64,000 bases of DNA from Cinnamomum chago (GCA_038049695.1 CP142456.1:71269422-71333421), one strand, 5' to 3'; shown: positions 12,041 through 23,591, numbered from the stretch's first letter. The notes: generated by a model not told the origin, from the letters alone. Translations and numbers: made by a program.

Positions 12041-14230
12041 ATGCCTCCAAAAACCAGATACGACGGCGACGGATCATCAAAGTCCAGGAGAGCGTCATCC
12101 TTTCCTCCGCCGGAACAACCCCTATTTCCACCGTTTTCGCAACCGGAGTCGCAACCTCAGCTGCCCCAGCCAGTACCTCCAGTGCTGCCCACTGGCGTTC
12201 GCTCTGCTCTTCTTCTCCCTTTGGGTCCAGCGGAGGTCCCCCCCGTCCTACAGGAGCTGCCAGGGATTCCTCGCCAGAGAAAGTCCGGAGGAAAATCCGG
12301 CCCCATGTACACAGACGGTGTTGTCTAGTCGGATTCCTCATCTCGACCTACGACAACACTCCCTCGGCGTAACGACCGCCATGAGGCTACTCACCCCCTA
12401 GATGACCGGCCACCCAGGGTTTCGCAGCGGAATGTCTCCCCACCGGATCCTCGACGAAGAGGCAAAACCCCTGTTCGGGCAAAATCCCATCACTCTCATT
12501 ATTGAATGACGATCGATCCTTTCATCGGACCCATGGAGGAGAAGACGACCCCCTGCTTGAGGAGCTCGATGCCCATAATCGGGTCCTCCAAGAAAAAGAG
12601 GAGTTGATTCGTCGTCTCCAAGAGCAGCTTGAGGCAAATGATAGAAGAACCCTTGCTCCACCTCCCAGGCGACAGCAACACCGTCCAGACAGCCGGGACT
12701 TGAGACAGGTCCTCAACGACAGAAGACGAAGTCGCTGTGAAGAAGAAGGCTCGAGCAGCAACCATCTGCGAAGCATCTCGGGGGGTCGCGCCGTGAGCCA
12801 GAATCCCGAAGGCCAGAGAACATGACGGGCCTGAGGGAGCTGCTCAACCGCTATGTAAAACAAGAGGTCCAGGCCCGGATGGCTGAGATCGGCTTCTCCC
12901 GAGACCAATCAGAGGCGTGTGATGCAGAAGACCAGGGCATGTCCCCCTTCTCCCAGGAAATAAAAGACTTCTCTCTCCCCAAGAGATTTAGCGTGCCGAG
13001 GTTCGTCTTCTATGACAAAACCTCGGATCCAGAAGCGCACCTACGACATTTCACTCAGCGGATGTCGGTGTGGGGAGATGTCCGCCACCTTAACTGCAGG
13101 GTCTTTTCCTCCAGTCTAGGCGACCTCCCACTCTGATGGTTCTGCACACTCCCCCCTTGATCGGTCTTGAGTTGGCAGCAGCTCCAAAGCTCCTTCATTG
13201 AGAAGTTCCAAGCGCACCGTGTCATCCCGAAGATGGGTGGCAACCTCATGGCGATCCGTATGAAGGACAGTGAGAGCATTACTGCGTTCGCCAGGAGATT
13301 CTGGACGATCTATAGCCAGATCACGGACGCTAAGGACGACATCGCCATCATGTGTTTTTGGCAGGCGTTGCTCCCAGGTAATGAGCTCTGCAGAGACCTG
13401 GTCCGGACCCCCGTGACCACGATGAAGGCACTGATGGCCAGGGTGAATCAGTACATCGAACAGGAAGAGGACGAAGCTCATGGCAAGGAGTGGTTCGGCC
13501 TCTCGCAAAGAGGTCAAACCTCCAAAGGAGAAGGGATGCTTCCCAAACAGAGGCCAGATAAGAGGAGGGCCGCCGCCAGTTCGGCAACCTTCTCCACCTC
13601 AATCTCGGGCAGCAGCAAGAGACCAAAGTTCAAGCCTACCAGGCCGGCCAGAGATCCTTACAGGGCCGTCAATGTCGTCTTTAAGGAGCCCATCTACAGA
13701 CTCCTAGGCAAGATCAAGACAGAGCCCTACTTCCAGTGGCCGCAGCAGATGAGGGACGACCCGTCTACTCGAGACCGGAGCAAGAACTGTTCCTACCATA
13801 AGCAGCACGAGCACATGACCGAGGACTGCATGGCCCTGAAGTCCCACCTCGAGAAGCTCGTCAATGATGGACACCTCCGAGACTACATCAAGGAAGGAGA
13901 GAAGATCAACCAGGCTCAGCAGCGCGCTCCACCGCCTCCACCCAATGATGATCAAGACAGCGACGAGCCGGCGGGAATCGTCAACGTCATTCACCTGGCC
14001 CCCGCTCCCAATAAAGGAAGTCACCAAGCTCGGTCAGAAGCCAGGAGGACTGTCCATGGCAAACAAGTGATGTCGGCCGAGCTAGAGCCTGCACTAAAGA
14101 AAGCTAGGAAGGAAAAGCCCAAGATCTGGTTCTCGAACGAGGACTTAGGAGGGGTCCAGCTCCCCCACAATGACGCACTCACCCTCACCTTGCGGCTGAA
14201 CAATTACACCGTGAAGCGCGTCCTCATAGA
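12041..14230 (+). pseudogene. gag: Element A gag (broken)
   Basis: The start MPPKTRY at 12041 is conserved in B and C. An N-terminal Pro-rich and coiled-coil section (to about 12800) leads to the retrotransposon gag core at about 12970-13450 (FSVPRFVFYD, FTQRMSVWGD, FQAHRVIPK). A Cys/His-rich knuckle follows near 13790 (CSYHKQHEHMTEDC). Breaks visible here are a TAG at 12326-12328, two frame changes between 12330 and 12825, and TGA stops at 13134-13136 and 13158-13160. The last part (from 13167) is open and runs into protease. It would form the virus-like particle if intact. Confidence 0.85.
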
Positions 14231-16180
14231 TCCAGGCAGCTCGTCCGAGATCCTCTATTCAGCTGCTTCAAGCAGATCGGCTTGACCGAGTCTGACCTAC
14301 AAGAAGCCCGCATCCCCTTAGTAGGCTTCATCGCCAAGCCAGTGTACCCCAAAGGGAGGATCTCGCTTGAAGTAAGAGTAGGGGGCGCCACGAGGATAGC
14401 AGACTTTATGGTAGTGGACACCCCGTCTCCTTACAATGTAATAATGGGACGGAGTTGGCTACATGCCATGGAGGCAGTACCCTCCACCCTTCACCAGAAG
14501 CTCAAGTTTCCACTAGAGAGGGCCGGAGGGGTGCTCGAGATAGTAACCGTACGGGGAGATCGGCAGATGGCCCGGCAGTGCCTCACGGCCGTAGTGCCTG
14601 ATGAAACGGAGCCGCGACAAGTGCATATGATCGAACTCGAGGACGTCGGTCGCTCAACAGAGCAGAAGAGTGTAGAAGAGCTCACCGAGGTCAGGATCAA
14701 TGCCGATGACCCCGAGCGGTATTTCCTGCTGGGAGGTCAGCTCGCCGGCAACGAGAAGTCTGAACTGCTCGACTTCCTGCTGCAGAACAAGGATGTCTTC
14801 GCTTAGACTCCATATGAGATGCCCGGGATCGACCCCGAAGTCATGTGCCACAAGCTGAATGTTGACCCCGGACACAAGCCCGTAGTACAAAAGGCCCGCA
14901 GAACAGGTGTCCCGCAGACAAAGGCTGTCATCGAAGAAGTAGACAAGCTCCTCGAGGCCGGAGCAATCCGCGAAGTGCATTATCTGAAGTGGCTGGCCAA
15001 CACTGTGGTGGTTAAGAAGAAGACATGCAAATGGAGGGTCTGCGTGGATTACACCGATCTCAATCAAGCTTGCCCGAAGGACAGATTCCCCCTCCCAAAA
15101 ATCGACCAGATGATCGATGCAACCTCGGGGCACGACAGAATGAGCTTTCTCGACGCCTACCGAGGTTACCACCAGATCCCCATGCACGGGCCTGCAGAGG
15201 AGAAAACATCATTCATAACCCCCCGAGGCATCTACTGTTATAGAGTGATGCCCTTTGGGTTAAAGAATGCCGAGGCGACATACCAGAGGCTGGTCACCAA
15301 GATGTTTCGCACCCAGCTCGGGAAGACAGTGAAGGTCTACATCGATGACATGGTGGTCAAGTCCAAGAAGTCGCAAGACCATTTGGCAGACCTGCGCTAG
15401 GCGTTCGCCGTCCTCAAAAAGTTCCAGCTCAAGTTAAATGCCTCCAAGTGTGCGTTCGGCGTCGGGTCTAGCAAATTCTTAGGAAGCCTGGTGACCCGGA
15501 GAGGAATCGAGGCTAACCCAGAGCAGATCGCGGCTATCCAGGCAATTCAAAGCCCGACCTTAGCCAAGCAGGTCCAAAGACTCACAGGGATGGCTACTGC
15601 ACTCAATCGCTTCAACAGTCGAGCTTCGGACAAATGTCGCCCTTTATTTCAGCTCCTGAAAAAGAGCTCCAAATTTCAGTGGACTCATGAATGTGATCAA
15701 GCGCTGGAGAAGCTCAAAGAGTACCTTTCCTCGCAACCATTGTTGTCCACTCCAACGCAGGGTGACCTCCTCTATCTCTATCTAGCAGTCTCGGACCACG
15801 CAGTGAGCTCGGTGTTAGTACGGGAGAACGACAAGCAGCAGCAACCCATTTACTACACTAGCAAGATCCTGCTCGACGCCAAGACCCGGTACCTTCCACT
15901 CGAGAAACTGGCGCTGGCCCTCATCAGTGCCTCTCGCAAGCTCTCCCACTACTTCCAAACATAGACGGTGGCGATTGTCACACAATACTCGCTCAAATCC
16001 CTTTTCCGGAAGGCGGACTTTTCCGGCAGAATCTCCAAGTGGGCCGTCGAACTGGGGCAATTCGATATCCAATATCAACCCAGAACGGCGATCAAAGCAC
16101 GGATTCTGGCGGATCTCATCGTCGAATCCACCTCTCCTAGTTCGGCACCGACCTTACTCGATACCGAACTGGGGGGGTAG
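14200..16180 (+). pseudogene. pol: Element A pol: protease, reverse transcriptase, RNase H (broken)
   Basis: The protease site reads LIDPGSSSEI near 14226, followed by a frameshift near 14262. From 14282 to 16180 one frame is kept, with TAG stops at 14804-14806, 15398-15400 and 15962-15964. Reverse transcriptase shows KWRVCVDYTDLN (near 15030), FLDAYRGYHQI, MPFGLKNA and the catalytic YIDDM near 15340. RNase H follows from about 15760 (LYLYLAVSDHAVSSVLV, YYTSK, YLPLEKLALALI). Each TAG lies where element C has Trp, Gln or another sense codon. Confidence 0.9.
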
Positions 16181-16234
16181 CAGGGTCAATGAGACGGTCG
16201 AGACCAAGCAAGACCGATCTTAGGAATAGTTCCT

Positions 16235-16700
16235 CCAGTCGGCATGGAAGGTCTTCATCGACGGATTGTCGACATCCAGAAGGGTTGGCGCTGGCATAGT
16301 CCTCCAATCTCCAGAGGGCCTCGTCATTGAGCAAGCCCTAACCCTTGATTTCAAAGCCTCCAACAATGAAGCGGAGTACGAAGCACTGATTGCGGGTTTC
16401 AGTAGCGCAAGAATACTGGGGCACGTCGGCTAGTAGTCTTCAGTGACTCCCAGTTGGTGACGAACCAGCTGAGCGGAGATTATCAAGCCCGAGATGAAAG
16501 GCTGGCAGCCTACTTAGCCCACACAAAGCAGCTCCTCTCCCAGTTTGAGAAAGCAGAAGTCAAGTAGATCGGCAGAGAATCCAATTGCCATGCAGATGCC
16601 CTCGCCAACTTAGCCTCGGCTGTAGAAGCAGGGAAAAGGAGGACGGTCGACGTAGAAACATTGGAAAAACCAAGCATAGAATTCCACCCATCTCGGCAAG
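16235..16700 (+). pseudogene. Element A second RNase H-like domain (broken)
   Basis: The region matches the intact stretch of element C at 62090-62480: a VFIDG start, [12 protein letters not shown] near 16360, FSDSQL near 16440 and ESNCHADALANLAS near 16580. This acidic pattern is the additional RNase H typical of Tat-lineage elements. A frameshift lies near 16425 and a TAG at 16565-16567. A frame change upstream at the G run (16170-16180) separates it from the first RNase H. Confidence 0.8.
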
Positions 16701-16749
16701 TTCTATGCGTTGATCTCGGTCTGAGCTGGATGGATCTAATCATGGCATT

Positions 16750-17963
16750 TTAAAAGAGGATAAGCTCCCTGAAAACAAGAGTGAAGCCCACAAGGTCAGG
16801 ATAAAAGCGACTCACTTTTGGCTATCCCCAGATGAGAAGCTTTACAGAAAGTCCTACACGGGACCATATCTCCAATGTGTTCATCCGAGCAAGGTAGAGG
16901 ACTTCCTTTTCGAGATTCACGAAGGAATCTGCGAAAGCCACACGGAGGAAAGTCGCTGGCATACAGAGCCATCAGTCAGGGCTATTGGTGGCCCTATATG
17001 CAGAAGGATGCCCATCTCTACGCCAGGAAGTGTGAAAAATGTCATAAGTTCTCCCACTCTCTACACTAACCAGCACAGGACTTGAGTCCTCTCTCCAGCC
17101 CATGGCCCTTCGCTCAGTGGGGGCTAGACATCGTAGGACCTCTTCACCAAACTCTATGAAACAAAAGATGGCTGATAGTGGCCACCGATTACTTCACCAA
17201 GTGGATAGGGGCAGAAGCCTTATCCTCCATCACCGAGCAAGACACAAAGAATTTTGTGTGGAAAAGCATTGTCACGAGATTTGGGATTCCTCGAGCTCTG
17301 GTCTCGGACAACGGGACCCAATTCGACTCCAACTTCTTTAAGAACTTCTGCCATGAGCTCGGTATAAGGAACCTCTATGCAACTCCGACCTACCCCCAGA
17401 GTAACGGTCAGGCTGAGATCTCGAATAAAGTGATGCTAGACGGACTCAAGAAGAGGCTCAATAGAGCTAAGGGTAGATGGGTTGAAAAATTGCCAAGTGT
17501 GCTTTGGGAGTACAGAACCACCCCGAGACGGTCTACTTCGGCAACTCCTTTCTCCTTGGCCTACGGAATGGAAGCTGTAATCCCTCTCGAGGTCGGCCTT
17601 CCGACCTTGAGATCGGATCTCTTCGACCAGGGGCAGAATGACATAAATCTTGCCAAAGAGCTCGATTTGGCCGAGGAACGAAGAGAAGCAGCATCCGTGC
17701 GTCTGGCCTCCTACCAGCATCAGTTATCCAAGGGATACAATCACATGGTCAAAGAAAGGAAGTTCTCAGTCGGGGAACTTGTCTTAAAAAGGGCACTTCC
17801 AGCGGACAAAGATCCCAATGAAGGCAAGCTAGCCCCAAATTGGCTGGGGCCTTTTAAAGTAGTCTCGGTATCTGGGAAGTCGGCCTATAGGCTCGAGAGC
17901 ATGGACGACAGAGAATTGCCACGACCATGGAATGCCGCGCACCTCAAGAAATACTACTTCTAA
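16750..17963 (+). pseudogene. Element A integrase (C-terminal 261 codons open)
   Basis: The zinc-binding part is recognisable at 16910-17060 (HEGIC, CEKCHKFSH) but frame-shifted. From 17178 the core is open to a TAA at 17961-17963. It has SDNGTQF (second catalytic Asp) near 17308, and QSNGQAEISN (catalytic Glu) near 17397. The C-terminus has the GPF motif (WLGPFKVVSVSG) and ends HLKKYYF with no chromodomain. Integrase would insert the cDNA copy. Confidence 0.87.
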
Positions 17964-18044
17964 ATGTACTCAAGTGATAAATCAATGAAAGTGGAATCTT
18001 TTGGAGAAAATGTGCCTTTGTATCCCTTCAAAGTTGTGAATCAA

Positions 18045-18210
18045 GGCTCCGGTCCTCGCACCAGCCTCCTTGAGCTCGGTCATAGGACCAACTCCCAAGG
18101 CTCCGGTCCTCGCACCAGCCTCCTTAAGTTCGGTCATAGGACCAGCTCCCAATGCTCCAGCCCTCGCGCCGGCCTTCTTGAAATCGGCCACGGGGCCAGG
18201 ACCTTGTTCC
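18045..18210 (+). repeat. 3' UTR tandem repeat of element A, 54-bp unit, about 3 copies
   Basis: Units start at 18045, 18099 and 18153, each with CTCCGGTCCTCGCACC-like and CGGTCATAGGACCA motifs. The array lies between integrase and the converging antisense gene and is homologous to arrays in B and C. Confidence 0.85.
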
Positions 18211-18970
18211 TCGCAGCAGCCTCGTTGAGTTCGGATGTCAGGCCATCCCCCTTGGGACGAGAGCAATCAAATATCTAAAAATTCACTCTGAAAGTCTCAG
18301 AGCTCAGCCTATCTTTGAATCTAGCCAAACCCCTCGGGTTGTCAAAGTCGATGGCACGGCCCCGACCCTCCAAAAATTCCCTCGGTTGCACGTTGGTAAA
18401 GCCTAGCCTTAGGGCCAGATGTTCACCGATCTCGCCCACTTGAAGGTTTGAGGGATCGGTCAAGAGACAGCGAGCCTTGTCACCACCCAGTCTTACGAAT
18501 TCACCGACCTTAGCTACTTGGAAAATTCAAAGACAAAGGGGGCTCATTCTCATTCAATATCGCGAGACTAGAAGATTAAAGTCCAGTTTCTTCGCCGACC
18601 TCAGCCACTTGCAGGTTTTGGTCATGTTTGAAACATCAGAACATCCACACACCATTGCAAGAAGAAAGAAATGAAAAGACAGCTGGAGAATTAAAAGAAA
18701 AATTATTTTTCATTGATAAGAAAAGATGATTACAAAGCTCTGTACACTCAGGAAAGAGAAAAAGAGAAATACATCAAGGGAAGGAAAAAAGACAGATTCC
18801 TATTTGCTCTACTTCTCGGGCGCCGCAGCTTTATTCTTCGGCTCTGGAGGGACGGGTGTAGCAGGGGCGCCTGAAGCCTCGGGCGGAGGATCCATGGAGG
18901 AAGCCTGGGCCATGTCACCCTCGGGAGGAGTCGGGGGCGGAGAAGGAGGGCCTGGAACTTCGGGAGGGGC
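18210..18970. other. Element A spacer between the tandem array and the antisense gene
   Basis: No gene is supported. An A-rich stretch (18660-18790) precedes the end of the antisense gene; it may hold its poly(A) signals. Confidence 0.4.
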
Positions 18971-21172
18971 TTAAGGAGGGTTGGAGTCGGGCTCTGACTC
19001 TGGGCTAGGAATGACAGAAAGGAATTGGGGAAGATTCATGAATATGGGGTCATCCTCAGAGACCCCGTACTCACGAAGTGCTTCCCTGCATCCCATCTCG
19101 TACAAAATCGGGCTCAGGGTGTTGATTTGAGCCACGTACTCTTCCGATGCCCAATCCACCCCTTCTTGGTAAGCCTTTGCGGCCTGGGCACGCAGAGTGG
19201 ACTCGACATTGGCCCGCTCCTTCCTAGAGGACTCGAGCTCGGCCTCTTTTCCAGCCAACTTGGTTTCCTTCTTGGCGAGCTCGGCCTCCAGTTGAGTCAC
19301 CCTCATCGCCTTGTCCTCAGCTGCGCCCTTTAGGTGCGTATTCTCGCCTCGCAACTTGACTATCTCGGCTTTCGCCGCTTGTTTTACCGTTGCGAATTCA
19401 GCGATCTTCCCCTCCGCTTTCTTTATTTCTGCCGCACTGGCTTCCAGGGCATCCCCCATCTTCTTCTTCTCGGCGACCACCTTGAGAACTTGCGTGGCTG
19501 TTGTTTCCGTCCTCTCCAGTATTATTTGGAGCCTCTATACATTCTACAAGAGGACAAAAGAAGCAGGGGGTCAAATTGGACAACCAAGGCATAAAGCTAA
19601 AAGTACAAAGGCAAAAGAAGCGGAAATCACCTCAAGCGGTGCCTTCATCGTCGAGTAGAGCAGGCTCATTGTCCCGGATTTATTGTGCCTCTCCATGTCC
19701 AAAGGTAGAGCACATCCCCGGGCAACTGCCGAGAGCGTCCTGGTGGAGGTCCCCATCCGATCCTCCACGGTTATGGGCTCACAGGGGTTGATGTCGAAGT
19801 TGGGCCTCCAGGGCATCGGCTTGTGAGGCTGGGGTTCTGGATCCGCCTCCTGGACCCGCTCCTCTTCGCCCCCCACGCGGGGCCTCTTCTCGCGTGGGGG
19901 CCCCTCACCCTCCTTCTCGGCTTCGGCAGCCCGTGGCCGAGTTTCTCTTGGCAGCAGAGTCTCCTTCTCGGCCTCCGCTGCCCGTGGCCGAGTCTCCTTA
20001 GGCGGCCGAGGGTCTTTGGGCGGCCGGGCATCCTTGGGAGGCTCTTCCGACCTCCCCCTCTTCTCATGTGGAGGGCCTCGAGCGCTCTTGCCTTTAGCGG
20101 AGGAGGAGGTCCCTGCTGCGCCGGAGGAACCGGAGGAGGCGCTGGCTAAAGAGCCTTGAGCAGCGCCAGGCCCGCTGGGGGCACGCTTCAAGGCGGGGGG
20201 AACTCGGCCCCCGAGAATCATGGCCCCCAAGTTCTTCAAAGGAGGGCGCGACCCGTCCATCTCCTCTTCCGCTTGGTCTCGGTCAGGGGAGCTGTCTGCA
20301 ACTAAGATCGGGCCCTGGGGCTCCGAGGTCCGACCACTGGTCTCCACAAGTGCGAGCACGATCTCCCCTATCGGCTCAAAGGGGATCTCGGCAGTCTTCC
20401 TGGTGTAAGACTGGTACCGCGGCTTGTACCCGAGCAGCGAAAACGCAGCCTAATCGTGGTGACCGTGGTAGCAGTAGATCTTCTCTAGCCACGCGTCGTT
20501 CCTCTTCCAACGATCAAGGCCGGCCTCTCTCCTCCTTCGCTGAACACCTGCGCAAAGTATAAAGGGCTTCAGTTTGGCAAATTAGCAGTGAAACAAACAC
20601 AAGTAGCCCGGGGAAACGAGTATTTACTCGGAGGGGTCCCAGGTTTAAGCGGAACTTGGATTCTCCGCGCCACCTCGGTCTCGGACGCCCCAAACTCTCA
20701 GTTCCCCGAAACCAGCAGACGGTCATCCCCAGCGTATTTGCTTGAGTCCTCCAGGGCGTTAATCAAGGGCCGACACCTAGCCTTCACCCGAAGATAGTAA
20801 GAATACTTGCCCCCCGTGGACTTACAGATGTCATAGACATCCTCTATATCATGCACCCCAAGGTTGGTATCTAGGATCTGGTTCAACTCCGCTACGCCCA
20901 TTATTATTTTGAACCCATTAGGCATCAGTTGGAAGGGGTAGATCCGCCACGTGCTGAGGCAGGATCGGAGGAGCGGGTGGATTGAGAACCTAACCCCACC
21001 CTCACATACCGATACCAGAGGGAAGGGCATCCAATCCTTGAAAGTGATGAAGCCATCAAAAGAGGCCCTGGAAGTCATTGGGCTTCACCAGAACATCAAC
21101 TGGTATTTCATACGCCTCCCTGAATCCCTCCAGAGCTGCGGGACCCTCTAACCAGTGGGTGTAGATCCCCAT
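18971..21172 (-). pseudogene. Antisense three-exon gene of element A (domain-28-like N-terminus, coiled-coil C-terminus)
   Basis: Exon 1 is 21172-20628, exon 2 is 20547-19631 and exon 3 is 19534-18971 (stop TAA). The introns are 80 and 96 nt with GT-AG ends, in phases 1 and 0. Exon 2 to exon 3 keeps frame exactly. The start MGIY matches element B. Exon 1 (for example FKDWMPFPLVSV, LMPNGFKIIMG, HDIEDVYDICK) resembles the 'putative gypsy type transposon' family (Pfam PF04195 as I recall it). Exon 2 is Pro/Arg/Glu-rich with repeated RPRAAEAEKE blocks and looks disordered. Exon 3 is a long Ala/Glu/Lys coiled coil ending near EDDPIFMNLPQFLSVIP. Breaks: an extra base near 21057-21060, a TGA at 20698-20700 and a TAG near 20452. 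Extra ORFs of this kind are known in Tat-type elements; their function is unknown. Confidence 0.8.
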
Positions 21173-21329
21173 TTTCTAAAGGCTAAAGGGAGCCATCAAA
21201 GAGGCCCTGGAAGTCATTGGGCTTCACCAGAACATCAACTGGTATTTCATACGCCTCCCTGAATCCCTCCAGAGCTGCGGGACCCTCTAACCAGTGGTTG
21301 TAGATCCTCATTTTCTAAAGGCTAAAGGG
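21051..21329 (-). repeat. 139-140-bp tandem duplication over the antisense gene start
   Basis: Units 21051-21190 and 21191-21329 are nearly identical and each contains the start codon region. The extra A that breaks the antisense frame is in the first unit only. Confidence 0.9.
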
Positions 21330-21588
21330 AAAGCGAGCAGAAGGCAGAGAAGAAGGAACAAGACCTAGAAAAACCTAAGGGATGGAAAACCTTCGGACAA
21401 AAGGAAAAAGAGATAGAGAGAAAGAAATAGAGAGGAAAACTCACAGAGAAGGTGTGACGGATTGCAAAGAGTGAAAAGCAAGAAGACTCCGGGTTTGTTG
21501 AGGTTCTGTTTTTGGCAGAAAATCTCCTTCAGCAGGATCTCCTTCAGACGAAAGCTAAGGTAAGAGGAGATAGGGAAGGGGGCGTCCC

Positions 21589-21597
21589 TATTTTATA
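21589..21597 (-). promoter_or_regulatory. Minus-strand TATA box upstream of the antisense gene
   Basis: The minus strand reads CTCTATAAAATAGGG here, about 420 bp upstream of the antisense start at 21172 and outside the LTR. It suggests the antisense gene has its own promoter. Confidence 0.55.
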
Positions 21598-21935
21598 GAG
21601 GGACGCCCCTCTTGATTGCCACGCACGTGAAGCAACACCTCGGGCTCACCACGCACCGCTTCGATCCCGGTGAACGACCAAACGAAGGGTTACACGTGGC
21701 AGCGTCGGCCCATCCCCTGCCATGCCTCTGGTACAATACTTATCACCTCGGGCATACGGAACGACGCCCGCGTGCCCACCTTGGTGAAGCAATTATGATA
21801 CCACATTTATTGCCTAGGGCAAACGAAAATGTGTTATGATGAGGATCGCATGACAACAAGATACGACAAGACAGGGGGCCAGCACGTCCTTTCCGTCTTA
21901 GCTCCTGACCTCAGAGAGAACTCTAAAAGGTCGAG

Positions 21936-21948
21936 AGCTAGGGGGCAA
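21936..21948 (+). promoter_or_regulatory. Polypurine tract of element A
   Basis: AGCTAGGGGGCAA directly precedes the 3' LTR, as expected for plus-strand priming. Confidence 0.8.
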
Positions 21949-21949
21949 T

Positions 21950-22606
21950 TGTGTGGGGTCATTTCGTGATTACGGATTTGTGTGGGACCGCTCCTCAAGT
22001 TCCAGGATTATCCCCGGTCTCGGTGTTGAGCCAGTTCGGGGAAGCGTGGGGTCCGTCTCGGTGGTCATGCCTGCGCGGGTGTCCACCCCGGTCTCGGTCC
22101 TAACTTGATCTCGGTCTCATATCATTCAGCCATAAATGCATCCATAAAATGCGCTGCCATGACGGTGGACGACAGACTGACAAGTAGAGTGGGCGCCAGG
22201 CCTAGATAAGTCGCACGCCTTATCTCAGGGTCACATCTACAGGCATAGGGGATGGCCCGACGGGACATTCCCTTTTTACCTACCCCCACTCAGGAGAGAA
22301 AGTACATGCTGATGGGACTTTCCCTTCTCCCTAAGGGTCCACTCCAACAAGACTCCCACGTCTATATAGTGCATGGAGAAAAACAACAGGAGGTAAGCAA
22401 TAAGCCTGACCCATATTTCTTCTTCCTAATTCTCCTCTCAGTTGCCAAGCTAACTTAGCCATCGGAGTGCCCTCGGCTACCCACAGCCAGGGGCTCTGAC
22501 CTTTGTTCTTCTTTTCAGGTCACCGGAGGTTGATCCTTCCCCAGAATCATCAAATTAAGAGGTTAATCCTCTCCAAAACCAAGTTCGTAATTTTTAGGCA
22601 CTTACA
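21950..22606 (+). repeat. 3' LTR of element A
   Basis: Starts TGTGTGGGGTCATTTC and ends GGCACTTACA, followed by the target duplication AAAGC. The TATA box copy is at 22363-22369. Confidence 0.93.
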
Positions 22607-22611
22607 AAAGC

Positions 22612-22864
22612 CATTTAAGTATGTGCTCAATACTAATAGATAGTATATTGGTATGCTTCATGAATGGTTTGGCAGGCCTTAATATTCTTTCAGATGCCTG
22701 CTCTCAAACCTCTATATTATGAGACAAATCACACGTTGGGTTCTCATCAAGTGCACATAAGATATGCAGATCTTGAGATTGATCGGTATGGTCATCAATG
22801 AATTGCTCCAAAATTTGTTTCTGAACTGCTCAAAGTAGAACTCTTTTTTCATAATATTGATTAT
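22612..22864. other. Host spacer between elements A and B
   Basis: A 253-bp AT-rich stretch without a recognisable gene. With 10496-11309 it forms the pre-insertion target of element A. Confidence 0.5.
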
Positions 22865-23534
22865 TGTGTGGGGAGATTCTCTAGTGGCAGTAATTATGCT
22901 GATAAGTCCTAGCTCGGATAGTCCTGATCTCGGCCGATGCACATCGAGCTCGGCTAAGGACCAGCCTGGAGGTGCTGAAGTTCATCTCGGTGAAGATATT
23001 TGCAGGGGCTCATCTCGGTCTCGGTCTCTGCTGTCATTCAGCCATAAATGCGCTGCCGTAGAGGCAAACGGCGAATTGACAGGAAGAGTGGGCGCCAAAT
23101 CTAGATAAGTAGACATACTTATCTAACAATCACATCCGCAGTCATTGGGACATGGTCCGATGGGACATTCCCTTTTTACCTACCCCCACTCAGGGGGTAA
23201 AGTACAAGACGATGGGACTTCCATCTCCACCTACCCCTACTAAGAGGTCTGGCCCAATGATGACACTCACTCATATATATATGCATGGGGTAAAACCACC
23301 AAAGGTATGAAAAAACAGAGATATACACACTCTCTTCTTCCTCATTCACTCCTCCTCAGTTCAGTCACCAAACTAACTCAGGCATCGGAGTGCCTTCGGC
23401 TGCCTACAGCTAGGGGCTCTGACCTTTTGCCTTTGCTTTCCTTTTCAAGTTTTTAGGAGGCTAATATTTCCCAAATAATCAAATCGAGAGCCTAATCCTC
23501 TCCTAACCAAGTCCATAATTTTTAGGCACTTACA
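22865..23534 (+). repeat. 5' LTR of element B
   Basis: Starts TGTGTGGGGAGATTC and ends GGCACTTACA, with a TATA-rich stretch at 23272-23284. The primer-binding site TGGTGCCGTCTATGGGAA follows at 23537. It is clearly related to, but diverged from, the LTRs of A and C. Confidence 0.88.
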
Positions 23535-23591
23535 ATTGGTGCCGTCTATGGGAATTGGATAAGAAACTTATCAAACCAAATTAGTAAAGTA

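Larger units (their letters stand above)
11315..22606 (+). mobile_element. Element A: complete Ty3/gypsy retrotransposon, Tat lineage, 11.3 kb
   Basis: Two LTRs (672 and 657 bp) bound the element, with a primer-binding site, polypurine tract and a perfect 5-bp target duplication AAAGC (11310-11314 and 22607-22611). The domain order is gag, protease, reverse transcriptase, RNase H, a second RNase H-like domain, then integrase. No chromodomain follows integrase. The second RNase H, the long 3' region with tandem repeats and the antisense gene place it in the Tat (Retand/Grande-type) group. The coding region has several premature stops and frameshifts, so it cannot act by itself today. Confidence 0.93.

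Noticed and set aside
12039-15187. Minus-strand frames of 90-177 codons inside element A gag-pol
   Set aside because: They mirror the sense coding regions and similar shadows lie in B and C. They lack own splice or promoter signals, unlike the antisense gene at 18971-21172.
22712-22942. 76-codon minus-strand frame between elements A and B
   Set aside because: It crosses into the LTR of element B and matches nothing I recognise.
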